A stretch of 8,300 nucleotides of DNA from ZC4RG30 sp041168985 (GCA_041168985.1 JBEEKA010000200.1:1-8300); one strand, 5' to 3'. Shown: positions 1 to 7,288, numbered from the stretch's first letter. Notes: a model not told the origin generated them from the letters alone. Program-made: numbers and translations.

Positions 1-1
1 T

Positions 2-2407
2 GTCCGGCAGTGTAACACGCAGCTGGTCCTGTGCGGCGTCATAGCTGCCATCAAGGCCCTGCCCATCCCGGCTCATCCGTGACGGGGCCGAACCAAGCCC
101 ATGCACGCGCAGTTCGATCCCGGACCACCACGGGACGTATCGGCCTTCACGCGTCTGGAACTGCACGGTCACGCTGTCGCCGGTCGCCTCGCAACGGATG
201 GCCTGCCGCAGGAAATCGCCCTTGCGGTAGGCAAAGCTGTGCCCGTCGTCCAGATACAGTGCGCCACGACAGTCGGGACCCACATAGACGTCGAGCTGCA
301 GTGCGCCCTGCAGGCGCTGCGCCGTCGACTGCACAACGGGCTGGCGCGGCAGGATGGCACCTGCCCGCACGAAGACCGGCAGCTCCTCGAGCTTCGGCGT
401 CGTCGCCAGCTTCACGCCCTCGATGCGCCGGCCGTTCCAGTAGTCATACCAGCCGCCCGCAGGCAGACGGATGGAGTAACGGCCCGGTGATTCGCCATTC
501 GGCGGCGGTGCCACCAGCAGGTCGGCGCCCAGCATGAACTGGTCCTGCGAGTACCAGAGCGCTTCCGGCTGCGTCAGCAGGGACGGGAACTCGAGGAATA
601 CCGGTCGCATCATCGGGATGCCGCTGCGGCTGTTTTCCTCGGCCAGTGCGTACAGGTAGGGGAGCAGCCGGTAACGCTCCTCGACGAAGCGCTTGCGGAT
701 CGCCGTATGCGCTTCCCCATCGACCCACGGCTCCTGGGGCGGCTTGGACTTGTCGGCATGGTCGCGGAACAGCGGCGTGAAGGCGCCCACCTGGAACCAG
801 CGCGTCAGCAGTTCCGGAGAGGCGGCGTAACCGGTGAAACCCCCGACATCGGCGCCTGCCAGGCTGAAACCGGACAGGCCGAGGTTCACCAGCTGCGGCA
901 CCGAGAAGCGAAGGTGCTCCCAGGTGGAAGAGTTGTCGCCCGTCCAGGTTGCCGCATACCGATGGCCACCCGCATACGACGCGCGTGTCAGGACGAAGGG
1001 GCGCTCTTCGGGGCGCAGCTTCAGCAGCCCGTCGAAAGTGGCCCGGGTGTTCTGCATGCCGTAGATGTTGTGCGCCTCGGCGTGCCTCACGTCGCGCGCG
1101 ACGAAGCCGGGCTCCTCGATGCGATGGATGCTGTCCGGCGGCAGGGTCTTGTCGCGACGCTTGAAGATCGCGGGCTCGTTCATGTCGTTCCAGAAGCCTG
1201 CGACGCCGGCGTTCACGAAGTCCGCATACAGGCTGCCCCACCATTCACGCGCCGCGGGCCGCGTGAAATCCGGGAAGACGGAAAGTCCCGGCCAGACCTC
1301 CTCGACGGCTGGCGTGCCATCGGGGCGCCGGACGAACAGTCCGCGCGCGAGGCCGCTGTCGTAGGGCGCGTAGCCCTGCCCCGGCAGGTGCGCGATGTGC
1401 ATGTCGGTGATCAGGACCAGCTTCATGTCCTGCTTCGCCAGCTTCGCGACGAAGCCCGGCATGTCGGGGTACGTCGCGTGATTCACCGTGAAAGGGCGAT
1501 TGTTCTGCTGGTAATCGATGTCGAGCCACAAGGCATCGGCGGGAATGTGCTCGGCCCGCATGCGGTCGGCGATGGCACCGGCCTCGGTCGCGCTCAGGTA
1601 CGAGTACCGGGACTGATGGAAGCCCAGTGCCCAGAGTGGCGGCAGCGGCGGCGTGCCGGTGAGCCAGGCATAGCTGCGCACGATGTCTTTCGGCGCCGGG
1701 CCTGCCATCACGTAGTAGTCGATGGCGCCGCCTTCGGCGCCGATGACCAGCGTGTCGCGTTCGCGCCGGCCGAAATCGAAACTGCTTCGCCAGGTCGTGT
1801 CGACGAGCAGCCCCGCGGCCTCGCCGGTTTCCCGCGCGATGAGCAGGAACGGAATGGCCTTGTATAGCGGGTCCGTCGTCGACGAGAACTCGCTGGCATC
1901 GGTGTTCCACAGGACGAAGGACTGGCCGCGACGGTCGAGCGGGCCGCTCTTGTCGCCCAGCCCGAAATAGTGCGCGTCGTCCGGCATGGCAAAGCGGAGG
2001 GTCGGCGCCGGCCCGGCCGAAGCGCCGTCATCGAAACGCAGGGCCGTGCCCTTCGCGTCCTCGAGCAGCACCTTGCCGGCCCGGTCCACGACCCGCAGGT
2101 GCATCGAGCGACGGTCGAGTTCCAGTCGCAGCGCATCCGTCGAGACGGTGACCTGTCCCGCAGACTGGCTGACCTTCAAGGGCACGTTTGCCGCCCGCTG
2201 CTCCTTTGCGATCGCCCAGGACGCGTCTTCGCCAAGCTTTCCACGCGCGGCGCGGATGCGAAGGATGTCGGCGCGCGGGGCGCTGACCTCCAGCTGGAGC
2301 CCTGCCGCGGACAGCGTGTAGCGCGACAGGGATTCCGCTGCGGGCAGCGCTGCCGCCGTGAACGTCGCCATCAGGAGCAACAGGGCCGACGTGACGGGGC
2401 GGTTCAT
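2..2407 (-). CDS. Secreted GH31 alpha-glucosidase (3' end beyond window)
   Basis: Predicted exported retaining alpha-glucosidase that releases glucose from the non-reducing end of alpha-glucosides. The frame is open for 802 codons from the ATG at 2407 to position 2 with no stop, so the C-terminus is missing. Residues 1 to about 25 form a signal peptide: Arg3, a leucine/alanine-rich core, then a small-residue cleavage region near LPAAES. An N-terminal beta-sandwich follows, with GH31 landmarks LWNTDA (167-172) and HQSRYSY (264-270). The (beta/alpha)8 barrel carries WNDMNEP (406-412), giving nucleophile Asp408, and TWTGDNSS (487-494), giving acid/base Asp491, with FRDH at 547-550. C-terminal beta domains follow, including a DUF5110-like stretch near 705-735. 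WNDMNEP is typical of alpha-glucosidases; alpha-xylosidases usually differ there. The start has GAGGG (2419-2415) seven bases upstream and overlaps the kinase stop as ATGA. Family is certain; the exact substrate (maltose-type, isomaltose-type or other) cannot be read from sequence. Confidence 0.93.
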   Translation of the reverse strand, partial: MNRPVTSALLLLMATFTAAALPAAESLSRYTLSAAGLQLEVSAPRADILRIRAARGKLGEDASWAIAKEQRAANVPLKVSQSAGQVTVSTDALRLELDRRSMHLRVVDRAGKVLLEDAKGTALRFDDGASAGPAPTLRFAMPDDAHYFGLGDKSGPLDRRGQSFVLWNTDASEFSSTTDPLYKAIPFLLIARETGEAAGLLVDTTWRSSFDFGRRERDTLVIGAEGGAIDYYVMAGPAPKDIVRSYAWLTGTPPLPPLWALGFHQSRYSYLSATEAGAIADRMRAEHIPADALWLDIDYQQNNRPFTVNHATYPDMPGFVAKLAKQDMKLVLITDMHIAHLPGQGYAPYDSGLARGLFVRRPDGTPAVEEVWPGLSVFPDFTRPAAREWWGSLYADFVNAGVAGFWNDMNEPAIFKRRDKTLPPDSIHRIEEPGFVARDVRHAEAHNIYGMQNTRATFDGLLKLRPEERPFVLTRASYAGGHRYAATWTGDNSSTWEHLRFSVPQLVNLGLSGFSLAGADVGGFTGYAASPELLTRWFQVGAFTPLFRDHADKSKPPQEPWVDGEAHTAIRKRFVEERYRLLPYLYALAEENSRSGIPMMRPVFLEFPSLLTQPEALWYSQDQFMLGADLLVAPPPNGESPGRYSIRLPAGGWYDYWNGRRIEGVKLATTPKLEELPVFVRAGAILPRQPVVQSTAQRLQGALQLDVYVGPDCRGALYLDDGHSFAYRKGDFLRQAIRCEATGDSVTVQFQTREGRYVPWWSGIELRVHGLGSAPSRMSRDGQGLDGSYDAAQDQLRVTLPD
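2404..2407 (-). other. Fructokinase/GH31 ATGA stop-start overlap
   Basis: The kinase TGA (2406-2404) and the GH31 ATG (2407-2405) overlap, with GAGGG (2419-2415) seven bases upstream inside the kinase gene. This places the exported glucosidase in the same transcript as the cytoplasmic enzymes and suggests translational coupling. Confidence 0.85.
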
Positions 2408-3324
2408 GCGGAGACCCTCGATGCCTTGTAGGCGCTTTCGGCCAGCAGCAAGGCCCCGGTGATGCCGGACAGTGTGCCGAGGCCCGGCGTAACCACGAAC
2501 TCGTCGATCGAGTCCCGGTAACAGTCCGGCTGGAGGTAACCGCCGAGACGCAGCCGCGTGGCCCTGCGGATGAGGTCGACGAGGCCCGGTGTCTGCAGCA
2601 CGCCGCCCCCGAACACCACGCGGTCGACCGAGCAGGTCAGAGCGAGATTGGCGGCAAGCTGTCCGAGGTATCCGGCGATGATCTCGCGGCCCGGATGATC
2701 GTCCTCGAGCTCGCTGAGGGACCTGGCGTAGCGCGCGGCAATGGCCGGTCCCGAGGCGAGACCCTCCAGGCAGTCGCCGTGGAACGGGCAGGTGCCTGGA
2801 AACGCCTGGTCGCGGGGGTCGCGGCGCAGGCTGATATGGCCGACTTCCGGGTGCATGCGGCCGTGGACGGCCTCGCCCCGAAGCACGATGCCGACGCCGA
2901 TACCCGTGCCGACCGTGACATAGGCGACCGATGTCGCTCCGCGACCCGCGCCGAGCTGGTGCTCGGCGATGGCAGCGGCGTTCACATCGGTATCGAGCCC
3001 GACCGGACAGCCCAGCACCGTTCGCAGCGGGCCGACAAGGTCCGCGCCGCTCCAGCCGAGTTTGGGAGTCGGGAAGTAGCGTCCATAGGATTCGGATTCG
3101 ACGTCCAGGTCGAGCGGACCGAAGCTGGCGATGCCCAGCGAATCGATCGGGCCGAGCCGCTCGCGCTGCGCGAGGAACCAGTCCGTGACGGCTCCGAGCG
3201 TCTCGCGGGGAGAGATCGTGTCGAAGCGCGCGGATTCAAGGAGCGGGCCCCTGCCGCGCGAGATGCCACAGACAAACTTTGTGCCGCCGGCCTCGATGGC
3301 GCCAAACAGCGGCTCGTGCGTCAT
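2404..3324 (-). CDS. ROK-family fructokinase
   Basis: Predicted cytoplasmic ATP-dependent fructokinase (fructose to fructose-6-phosphate), 306 residues, a normal ROK length. Visible features: phosphate-binding EAGGTK (11-16), YGRYFPTPK (80-88) followed by GW as in ROK fructokinases of the ScrK/YdhR type, and LDTDVNAAA with catalytic Asp113. HPEVGH (158-163) is followed by CPFHGDC (179-185), so the probable zinc ligands are His163, Cys179, His182 and Cys185, with His where ROK glucokinases usually have a Cys. A glycine-rich FGGGV lies near 238-242. Two ATGs are possible, at 3330 and 3324. The purine tract AGGGGGGAG ends only one base before the first, whereas GGAG (3335-3332) sits seven bases before the second, so 3324 is preferred. 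The stop overlaps the GH31 start as ATGA. Glucokinase or mannokinase activity is possible, but the sucrose phosphorylase immediately upstream releases fructose, which supports fructokinase. Confidence 0.9.
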   Translation of the reverse strand: MTHEPLFGAIEAGGTKFVCGISRGRGPLLESARFDTISPRETLGAVTDWFLAQRERLGPIDSLGIASFGPLDLDVESESYGRYFPTPKLGWSGADLVGPLRTVLGCPVGLDTDVNAAAIAEHQLGAGRGATSVAYVTVGTGIGVGIVLRGEAVHGRMHPEVGHISLRRDPRDQAFPGTCPFHGDCLEGLASGPAIAARYARSLSELEDDHPGREIIAGYLGQLAANLALTCSVDRVVFGGGVLQTPGLVDLIRRATRLRLGGYLQPDCYRDSIDEFVVTPGLGTLSGITGALLLAESAYKASRVSA

Positions 3325-3330
3325 GCTCAT

Positions 3331-3359
3331 GCTCCCCCCTGTAGGAGCCGGTCGCCGCG
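3331..3359. repeat. Possible degenerate REP-like remnant
   Basis: The short gap between sucrose phosphorylase and the fructokinase contains CTGTAGGAGC (3339-3348 on the plus strand) followed by CGGTCGCCGCG. The first ten bases match the start of the common REP-type repeat of pseudomonads and xanthomonads, CTGTAGGAGCGGCTTCAGC and so on. The palindromic part is not well preserved; only a CGG/CCG stem with a three-base loop remains. A ten-base match may be chance. Confidence 0.25.
3332..3340 (-). promoter_or_regulatory. Fructokinase ribosome binding site
   Basis: The minus strand reads AGGGGGGAG, then C, then ATGAGCATG. Spacing is seven bases from GGAG to the second ATG (3324) but only one base to the first (3330), so the second is the more likely start. 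Confidence 0.6.
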
Positions 3360-4796
3360 TCAGCGGGTCGTGATGGCGTGCGTCCCGGTTTCGAAATCAA
3401 CGTCGAGCGTAGCGGTCGCCGTGCCGCTGCGCCATGACAGTTTGAGCGCCGTGTTGCCGCGGCGTTCGCACTGGAATACGCCCCGGAAGGCCGGGTGCGT
3501 GTTACGGAGTCGGAGCAGCTCGCACAGGTCCCGAACGACCGGTCGCTCGAGCTGGGCAAGGATTTCGGCTTCGTCGTAGTAATGCCGGTTGATGTCGCGC
3601 CCGACGCCGCTGCGAGCCAGCAACGCCATGTCGTTGCGACCGGCGAGCAGGCCCACGTAGTAGATCTGCGGGATGCCGGGCAGGAAAAGCTGGACTGCCC
3701 GTGCAGTCAGGTACCAGGCGTCGTTGCAGCCCAGTGCGTCGTAATACGTGCAGTTGACCTGGTAGAGGTCGAGGTTCGATGCAGCGGCGCCGGTGGCCTT
3801 GCGGCTCTCGCCACGGGAGTTGTCGTGGATCCACTCGACGAGACGGTCCAGTTCCTCAGGCGGCACGAGGCCCGGATGGCCCTCGCGATCTGCGGGATCC
3901 GCACCGATGTCGATGATGCCGATGCCATCATGCGTGTCGAGCACCGTGACGGCGTTGTCGGGGCGGATTTCGATCCACCTGGCCAGCGCGTTCGCCGTGC
4001 GGAAGGCGAAGGCATGCAGCAGCAGCGGAGGCAGGGCGAAGTCATAGACGCGGTCCACGCGCCGCGCTATTTCGATCTGCCGCTTGTAATACGAGTGGAT
4101 CTCGACGAGCACCTCGATGCCGCGCGCGTGCGCGCGGTCGCCGAACTCGGCGATGAACTCGAAGGTCTCGGGCAGCATGAAGCAGCTGGTGCCCGCCTTC
4201 TTGATGGCGTAGCCCACGGCATCCAGGCGCGCAAGCGACACGCCGCTGCCGCGCAACCGGTCGAGGATGTTCTCGAGGTATTCATGCCCGGCCGGGTGGC
4301 GGACGTTGATGTCCAGTTGCTCCGGCGTGAACGTGACCCAGAGTGTTTCGCTGCGGCCGTCGGCATGGGTGACGGGAAGGAACGGGGCGCCCGGCCGGGG
4401 TCGGTAGATCTTCGAAAGGTCCGACTCGCTCGCACCCGCGGGGAACACGGACTCACGCGTCAGGAACAGCCCCGCAAAAGGCGACGCTGCCCCCCGCGCC
4501 GAGTAATCGAGGTACTGGGGAGAGCGCGACGACACGTGGTTCACGATGACGTCGGCCATCACCCGGTGCGTGTCGGCCAGGCCGCGCACGTCATCCCAGG
4601 TGCCGATCCGCGGATCCACCGTGAGGTGGTCGATGGGATCGAAGCCCGCGTCCGCACCGTCGATCGGGTAATAGAAGGGCAGGATGTGTACCCCGCCGAA
4701 GAGGCCGGCAAGCGGGCCCCGCAATAGCGCATGGAGATGCTTGATGTCGCGGCCGAGACGGTCCGCGTACGTGATCAATTGCGCTGAGTGGGGCAT
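3360..4796 (-). CDS. Sucrose phosphorylase (GH13 subfamily 18)
   Basis: Cytoplasmic enzyme that converts sucrose and phosphate to alpha-glucose-1-phosphate and fructose, saving one ATP compared with hydrolysis. It has 478 residues; the Bifidobacterium adolescentis enzyme, as I recall it, has about 504, the shortfall being at the C-terminus. Family signatures are clear: QLITYADRLG (6-15), GGVHILPFY (34-42), PIDGADAGFDPIDH (44-57), RLDAVGYAIKKAGTSCFM (190-207), VEIHSYYKRQ (231-240), VLDTHDGIG (285-293), SNLDLYQVNCTYYDALGCND (340-359) and GRDINRHYY (399-407). Predicted nucleophile is Asp192, acid/base Glu232 and transition-state stabiliser Asp290, the same numbers as in the Bifidobacterium enzyme. 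The ATG at 4796 is chosen because AGGAGG (4807-4802) lies five bases before it; a longer in-frame start at 4961 would run into eda. Related GH13_18 enzymes act on sucrose-6'-phosphate, glucosylglycerol or glucosylglycerate, but the DLYQ substrate loop matches sucrose phosphorylases. In gammaproteobacterial sucrose regulons this gene is often called scrP. Confidence 0.93.
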   Translation of the reverse strand: MPHSAQLITYADRLGRDIKHLHALLRGPLAGLFGGVHILPFYYPIDGADAGFDPIDHLTVDPRIGTWDDVRGLADTHRVMADVIVNHVSSRSPQYLDYSARGAASPFAGLFLTRESVFPAGASESDLSKIYRPRPGAPFLPVTHADGRSETLWVTFTPEQLDINVRHPAGHEYLENILDRLRGSGVSLARLDAVGYAIKKAGTSCFMLPETFEFIAEFGDRAHARGIEVLVEIHSYYKRQIEIARRVDRVYDFALPPLLLHAFAFRTANALARWIEIRPDNAVTVLDTHDGIGIIDIGADPADREGHPGLVPPEELDRLVEWIHDNSRGESRKATGAAASNLDLYQVNCTYYDALGCNDAWYLTARAVQLFLPGIPQIYYVGLLAGRNDMALLARSGVGRDINRHYYDEAEILAQLERPVVRDLCELLRLRNTHPAFRGVFQCERRGNTALKLSWRSGTATATLDVDFETGTHAITTR

Positions 4797-4801
4797 GCCG
4801 G

Positions 4802-4807
4802 CCTCCT
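4802..4807 (-). promoter_or_regulatory. Sucrose phosphorylase ribosome binding site
   Basis: A perfect AGGAGG five bases before the ATG at 4796, in the 13-base gap after eda. It decides the start in favour of 4796 over the longer in-frame ATG at 4961 and suggests independent, strong translation of this gene within the operon. Confidence 0.85.
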
Positions 4808-4809
4808 GA

Positions 4810-5448
4810 TCAGCGCAGCGACGCGGCGTCGCGCGCGAGGCCTTCGATGCGCGCCCAGTCGCCTGCGCGAAGAGCGTCGTCGGGGATGAGCCAGGAACCG
4901 CCCACGCAGCGCACATTCGGCAGGGCCAGGAAGTCAGGCGCGGTCTGGCGCGTGATGCCACCAGTCGGGCAGAACACGATGTCGGGGAACACGGCGTGCA
5001 GTGCCTTCAGCATGCCGATGCCGCCCGCCTGCTGGGCGGGGAACAGCTTGCAGGCCTTGAAGCCGGCGGTCCGCGCCGCGATCAGTTCCGACGGCGTCAT
5101 GACTCCGGGCAGAAGCGGCCATTCAACGGTCTTTGCGGCGTCCATGAGCGCAGGCGTGAGGCCAGGGCTCACGCCGAACTGGGCGCCGGCTGCATCGGCC
5201 GAGGCAAACTGTGCCGCAGTGGCCAGGGTGCCCACGCCGACGACCGCATCGGGCACGGCGCGACGCATGCGTTCGATCGATTCCAGGCCCGCCGGCGTGC
5301 GCAGCGTGACCTCCAGGACCCGCAGGCCGCCGGCATAGAGCGCCTCCGCCAGGGGTGCGGCGTGGTTCGCGTCGTGGATCGTGATGACGGGAATGACGGG
5401 CGAAAGTCCCATGACCTTCACGATGTCGAGTGCGGGCTGTCGGCTCAT
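4810..5448 (-). CDS. eda: KDPG aldolase (2-dehydro-3-deoxy-phosphogluconate aldolase)
   Basis: Class I aldolase of the Entner-Doudoroff pathway; cleaves KDPG to pyruvate and glyceraldehyde-3-phosphate in the cytoplasm. It has 212 residues, the usual length for this trimeric (beta/alpha)8 enzyme. Motifs in order: EVTLRT (46-51) with catalytic Glu46, GVGTL (71-75), GVSPG (92-96), PGVMTPSE (114-121), KACKLFPA (131-138) with Schiff-base Lys134, FCPTGGI (159-165) and GGSWL (183-187). The ATG at 5448 is preferred over an in-frame TTG at 5457 because GGAG (5461-5458) is nine bases before the ATG and leaves no spacer before the TTG. The start overlaps the edd stop as ATGA, suggesting translational coupling. 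It also resembles aldolases for 4-hydroxy-2-oxoglutarate (KHG), an activity many Eda proteins share, but its place next to edd settles the main role. Confidence 0.97.
   Translation of the reverse strand: MSRQPALDIVKVMGLSPVIPVITIHDANHAAPLAEALYAGGLRVLEVTLRTPAGLESIERMRRAVPDAVVGVGTLATAAQFASADAAGAQFGVSPGLTPALMDAAKTVEWPLLPGVMTPSELIAARTAGFKACKLFPAQQAGGIGMLKALHAVFPDIVFCPTGGITRQTAPDFLALPNVRCVGGSWLIPDDALRAGDWARIEGLARDAASLR
5445..5448 (-). other. edd/eda ATGA stop-start overlap
   Basis: The edd TGA (5447-5445) and the eda ATG (5448-5446) share bases. Ribosomes ending edd can restart on eda, keeping the two pathway enzymes in balance. The GGAG at 5461-5458 inside edd supports re-initiation. Confidence 0.85.
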
Positions 5449-7274
5449 GATTGGCAACTCCGTGCGCCGCTCTCGGCGTCCGTGGCATGGTTCCTGAACA
5501 ATCCAAACAGGTCACGGCCCGTGCCGTGCTGGTGCCCTGCGGCGGTGGGGCGCCGCAACGACCGGGCTTTCCAGTCTGCAACTGGCACGAGCGCTTCAAG
5601 GCGTCCGGCCGTCGCATCGAGTCGCACGAGGTCCCCGTCCCGCAAGCGGCACAGCGGCCCGTCGGCGTAAGCCTCCGGCGACACATGGATGGCGGCGGGC
5701 ACGACGCCCGAGGCGCCCGACATGCGGCCGTCCGTGACGAGCGCGACGCGAAAGCCGCGGTCCTGCAGGAGCGCCAGCGCGGGCGTCAGCTTGTGCAGTT
5801 CAGGCATGCCGTTAGCGCGCGGACCCTGCCCGAGGACGACCACGACGACATCCCGCTCGAGTTCGCCGGCCTTGAACGCCGCGAGCACGTCCTTCTGGTC
5901 TTCGAAGATGCGGGCTGGCGCTTCGATGACCTGGTGCTCCGGCTTCACGGCGGAGACCTTGATGACCGAACGGCCGAGGTTGCCCGTCAGCAGCTTCAGT
6001 CCGCCGTCGGCGCTGAAGGGGTTCGAGGCAGGGCGCAGCACCGTTTCGTCCCCGCTGGCCGCAGGGGCGTCCTGCCAGGCCAGGCGACCCTCGACGAGGC
6101 AGGGCTCCTGCGTGTAGGCGCGCAGTCCGCTGCCCATCACGGTCGGGATGTCTTCGTGCAGCAGTCCCGCATCGAGCAGTTCGCGGATCAGGAAACCCAT
6201 GCCGCCGGCGGCATGGAAGTGGTTCACGTCGGCCTTCCCGTTCGGGTACACGCGGGCCAGCAGTGGCACGACATGGCTCAGGTCGCTGAAGTCATCCCAG
6301 TTGATCGTGATGCCGGCTGCTGCCGCCATCGCCACCAGATGGATCGTGTGGTTCGTCGATCCGCCGGTGGCAAGCAGGCCGACGATGCCGTTCACGATCG
6401 TGCGTTCATCGACGAGCGCGGAGAACGGCAGGGGCGTGGGTCCCAGCGCGGTGATCGCCGCGGCGCGCTGCGCGGCGGCGCGCGTCAGCGCATCGCGCAG
6501 CGGCGTACCGGGGTTCACGAAGGCCGCGCCCGGCAGGTGCAGGCCCATGACTTCCATCAGCATCTGGTTGCTGTTGGCCGTGCCGAAGAACGTGCAGGTT
6601 CCGGGGCCGTGGTAACTCTGCGATTCGGTCTCGAGCAGTTCCTCGCGCGTGGCCTTGCCTTCCGCGAAGAGCTTGCGCACGCGCGACTTGTCGGTGTTCG
6701 ACAGTCCCGAGGTCATGGGTCCGGCCGGCACGAAGACGGCTGGCAGGTGACCGAAGCTGGCGGCGCCGATGAACAGGCCGGGCACGATCTTGTCGCAGAC
6801 CCCGAGCAGCAGCGCGGCATCGAACACGCCATGCGACAGGGCCACTGCCGTCGACATCGCGATGACGTCGCGGCTGAAGAGCGACAGCTCCATGCCGTCG
6901 TTGCCCTGCGTGACGCCATCGCACATCGCCGGCACGCCGCCCGCGAACTGTGCGATCGCGCCGGCTTCCCGCGCGGCGGCCTTGATGAGCGCCGGATAAC
7001 GCTCGTAAGGCTGATGTGCCGACAGCATGTCGTTGAAGGCGGATATGATTGCGAGGTTCGGCCAGGGCTTGCGGCGAAGGGCGTCCTTGTCCGCGCCCGC
7101 CGCAGCAAATGCGTGCGCCAGATTGGTGCAGCTTTGCGAGGTACGCGCCGGTCCGATGCGTGTCGCGGCGGCGCATTGCTCGAGCCAGGCCGAGCGGCCG
7201 TCGGCGGAACGCGCGACAATGCGCGCCGTTACGTCTTGGATTGTGGGGTTTTGTCGCCTTGCAATCGTTGTCAT
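5445..7274 (-). CDS. edd: 6-phosphogluconate dehydratase
   Basis: Iron-sulfur dehydratase of the IlvD/Edd family; converts 6-phosphogluconate to KDPG, the first committed step of the Entner-Doudoroff pathway. It has 609 residues, close to the E. coli enzyme. Visible motifs: SAFNDMLSAHQPYERYP (78-94), MCDGVTQGNDGMELSLFSRD (117-136), GVCDKIVPG (158-166) with probable cluster ligand Cys160, HGPGTCTFFGTANSNQM (222-238) with probable ligand Cys227, GQGPRANGMPELHKL (482-496) and VTDGRMSGASG (513-523). The C-terminus ends in the Edd-type GRDLFGLFR. First gene of a five-gene minus-strand operon, divergent from zwf. The start at 7274 has only a weak GGTG upstream; an in-frame ATG at 7331 would add 19 residues of non-conserved sequence and has no better ribosome site. 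The same frame stays open far upstream, antisense to zwf, but that extension shows no Edd homology. Confidence 0.97.
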   Translation of the reverse strand: MTTIARRQNPTIQDVTARIVARSADGRSAWLEQCAAATRIGPARTSQSCTNLAHAFAAAGADKDALRRKPWPNLAIISAFNDMLSAHQPYERYPALIKAAAREAGAIAQFAGGVPAMCDGVTQGNDGMELSLFSRDVIAMSTAVALSHGVFDAALLLGVCDKIVPGLFIGAASFGHLPAVFVPAGPMTSGLSNTDKSRVRKLFAEGKATREELLETESQSYHGPGTCTFFGTANSNQMLMEVMGLHLPGAAFVNPGTPLRDALTRAAAQRAAAITALGPTPLPFSALVDERTIVNGIVGLLATGGSTNHTIHLVAMAAAAGITINWDDFSDLSHVVPLLARVYPNGKADVNHFHAAGGMGFLIRELLDAGLLHEDIPTVMGSGLRAYTQEPCLVEGRLAWQDAPAASGDETVLRPASNPFSADGGLKLLTGNLGRSVIKVSAVKPEHQVIEAPARIFEDQKDVLAAFKAGELERDVVVVVLGQGPRANGMPELHKLTPALALLQDRGFRVALVTDGRMSGASGVVPAAIHVSPEAYADGPLCRLRDGDLVRLDATAGRLEALVPVADWKARSLRRPTAAGHQHGTGRDLFGLFRNHATDAESGARSCQS

Positions 7275-7288
7275 TGGGGCACCATACT
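7259..7288 (+). promoter_or_regulatory. Candidate sigma70 promoter for zwf
   Basis: TTGCAA (7259-7264, four of six matches to TTGACA) is followed after 18 bases by CATACT (7283-7288, four of six matches to TATAAT). Transcription would start near 7294-7296 and give a leader of about 55 bases ending in the zwf ribosome site. The -35 hexamer would lie inside the first codons of edd. The match is moderate and short hexamers arise by chance, so this is tentative. No comparably convincing promoter was seen for edd. Confidence 0.3.

Noticed and set aside
707..1867. A 386-codon open frame on the plus strand.
   Set aside because: It is antisense to the GH31 gene, whose catalytic motifs are intact across this stretch; its translation is compositionally biased and shows no recognisable domain.
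444..2136. Several minus-strand frames that could suggest frameshifts or pseudogenes in the GH31 region.
   Set aside because: One single frame translates continuously for 802 codons from 2407 with both catalytic aspartates, so the gene is intact within the window.
4121..4136. Sixteen bases of perfectly alternating purine/pyrimidine, mostly CG, as in Z-DNA-forming tracts.
   Set aside because: It lies within phosphorylase codons for a conserved-length loop helix and is expected by chance at this GC content.
3495..4727. A 410-codon open frame on the plus strand.
   Set aside because: It is antisense to sucrose phosphorylase over most of its length and explained by codon bias in a GC-rich gene.
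4797..4961. An upstream in-frame ATG at 4961 would lengthen sucrose phosphorylase by 55 residues.
   Set aside because: It overlaps conserved eda coding sequence, the added residues are arginine/serine-rich shadow-frame sequence, and the AGGAGG five bases before 4796 fits the family N-terminus.
6457..6503. Dense GCGCG/GCGGC repeats able to form hairpins.
   Set aside because: They encode an alanine/arginine-rich helix of Edd (around residues 258-275) and reflect composition rather than a distinct element.
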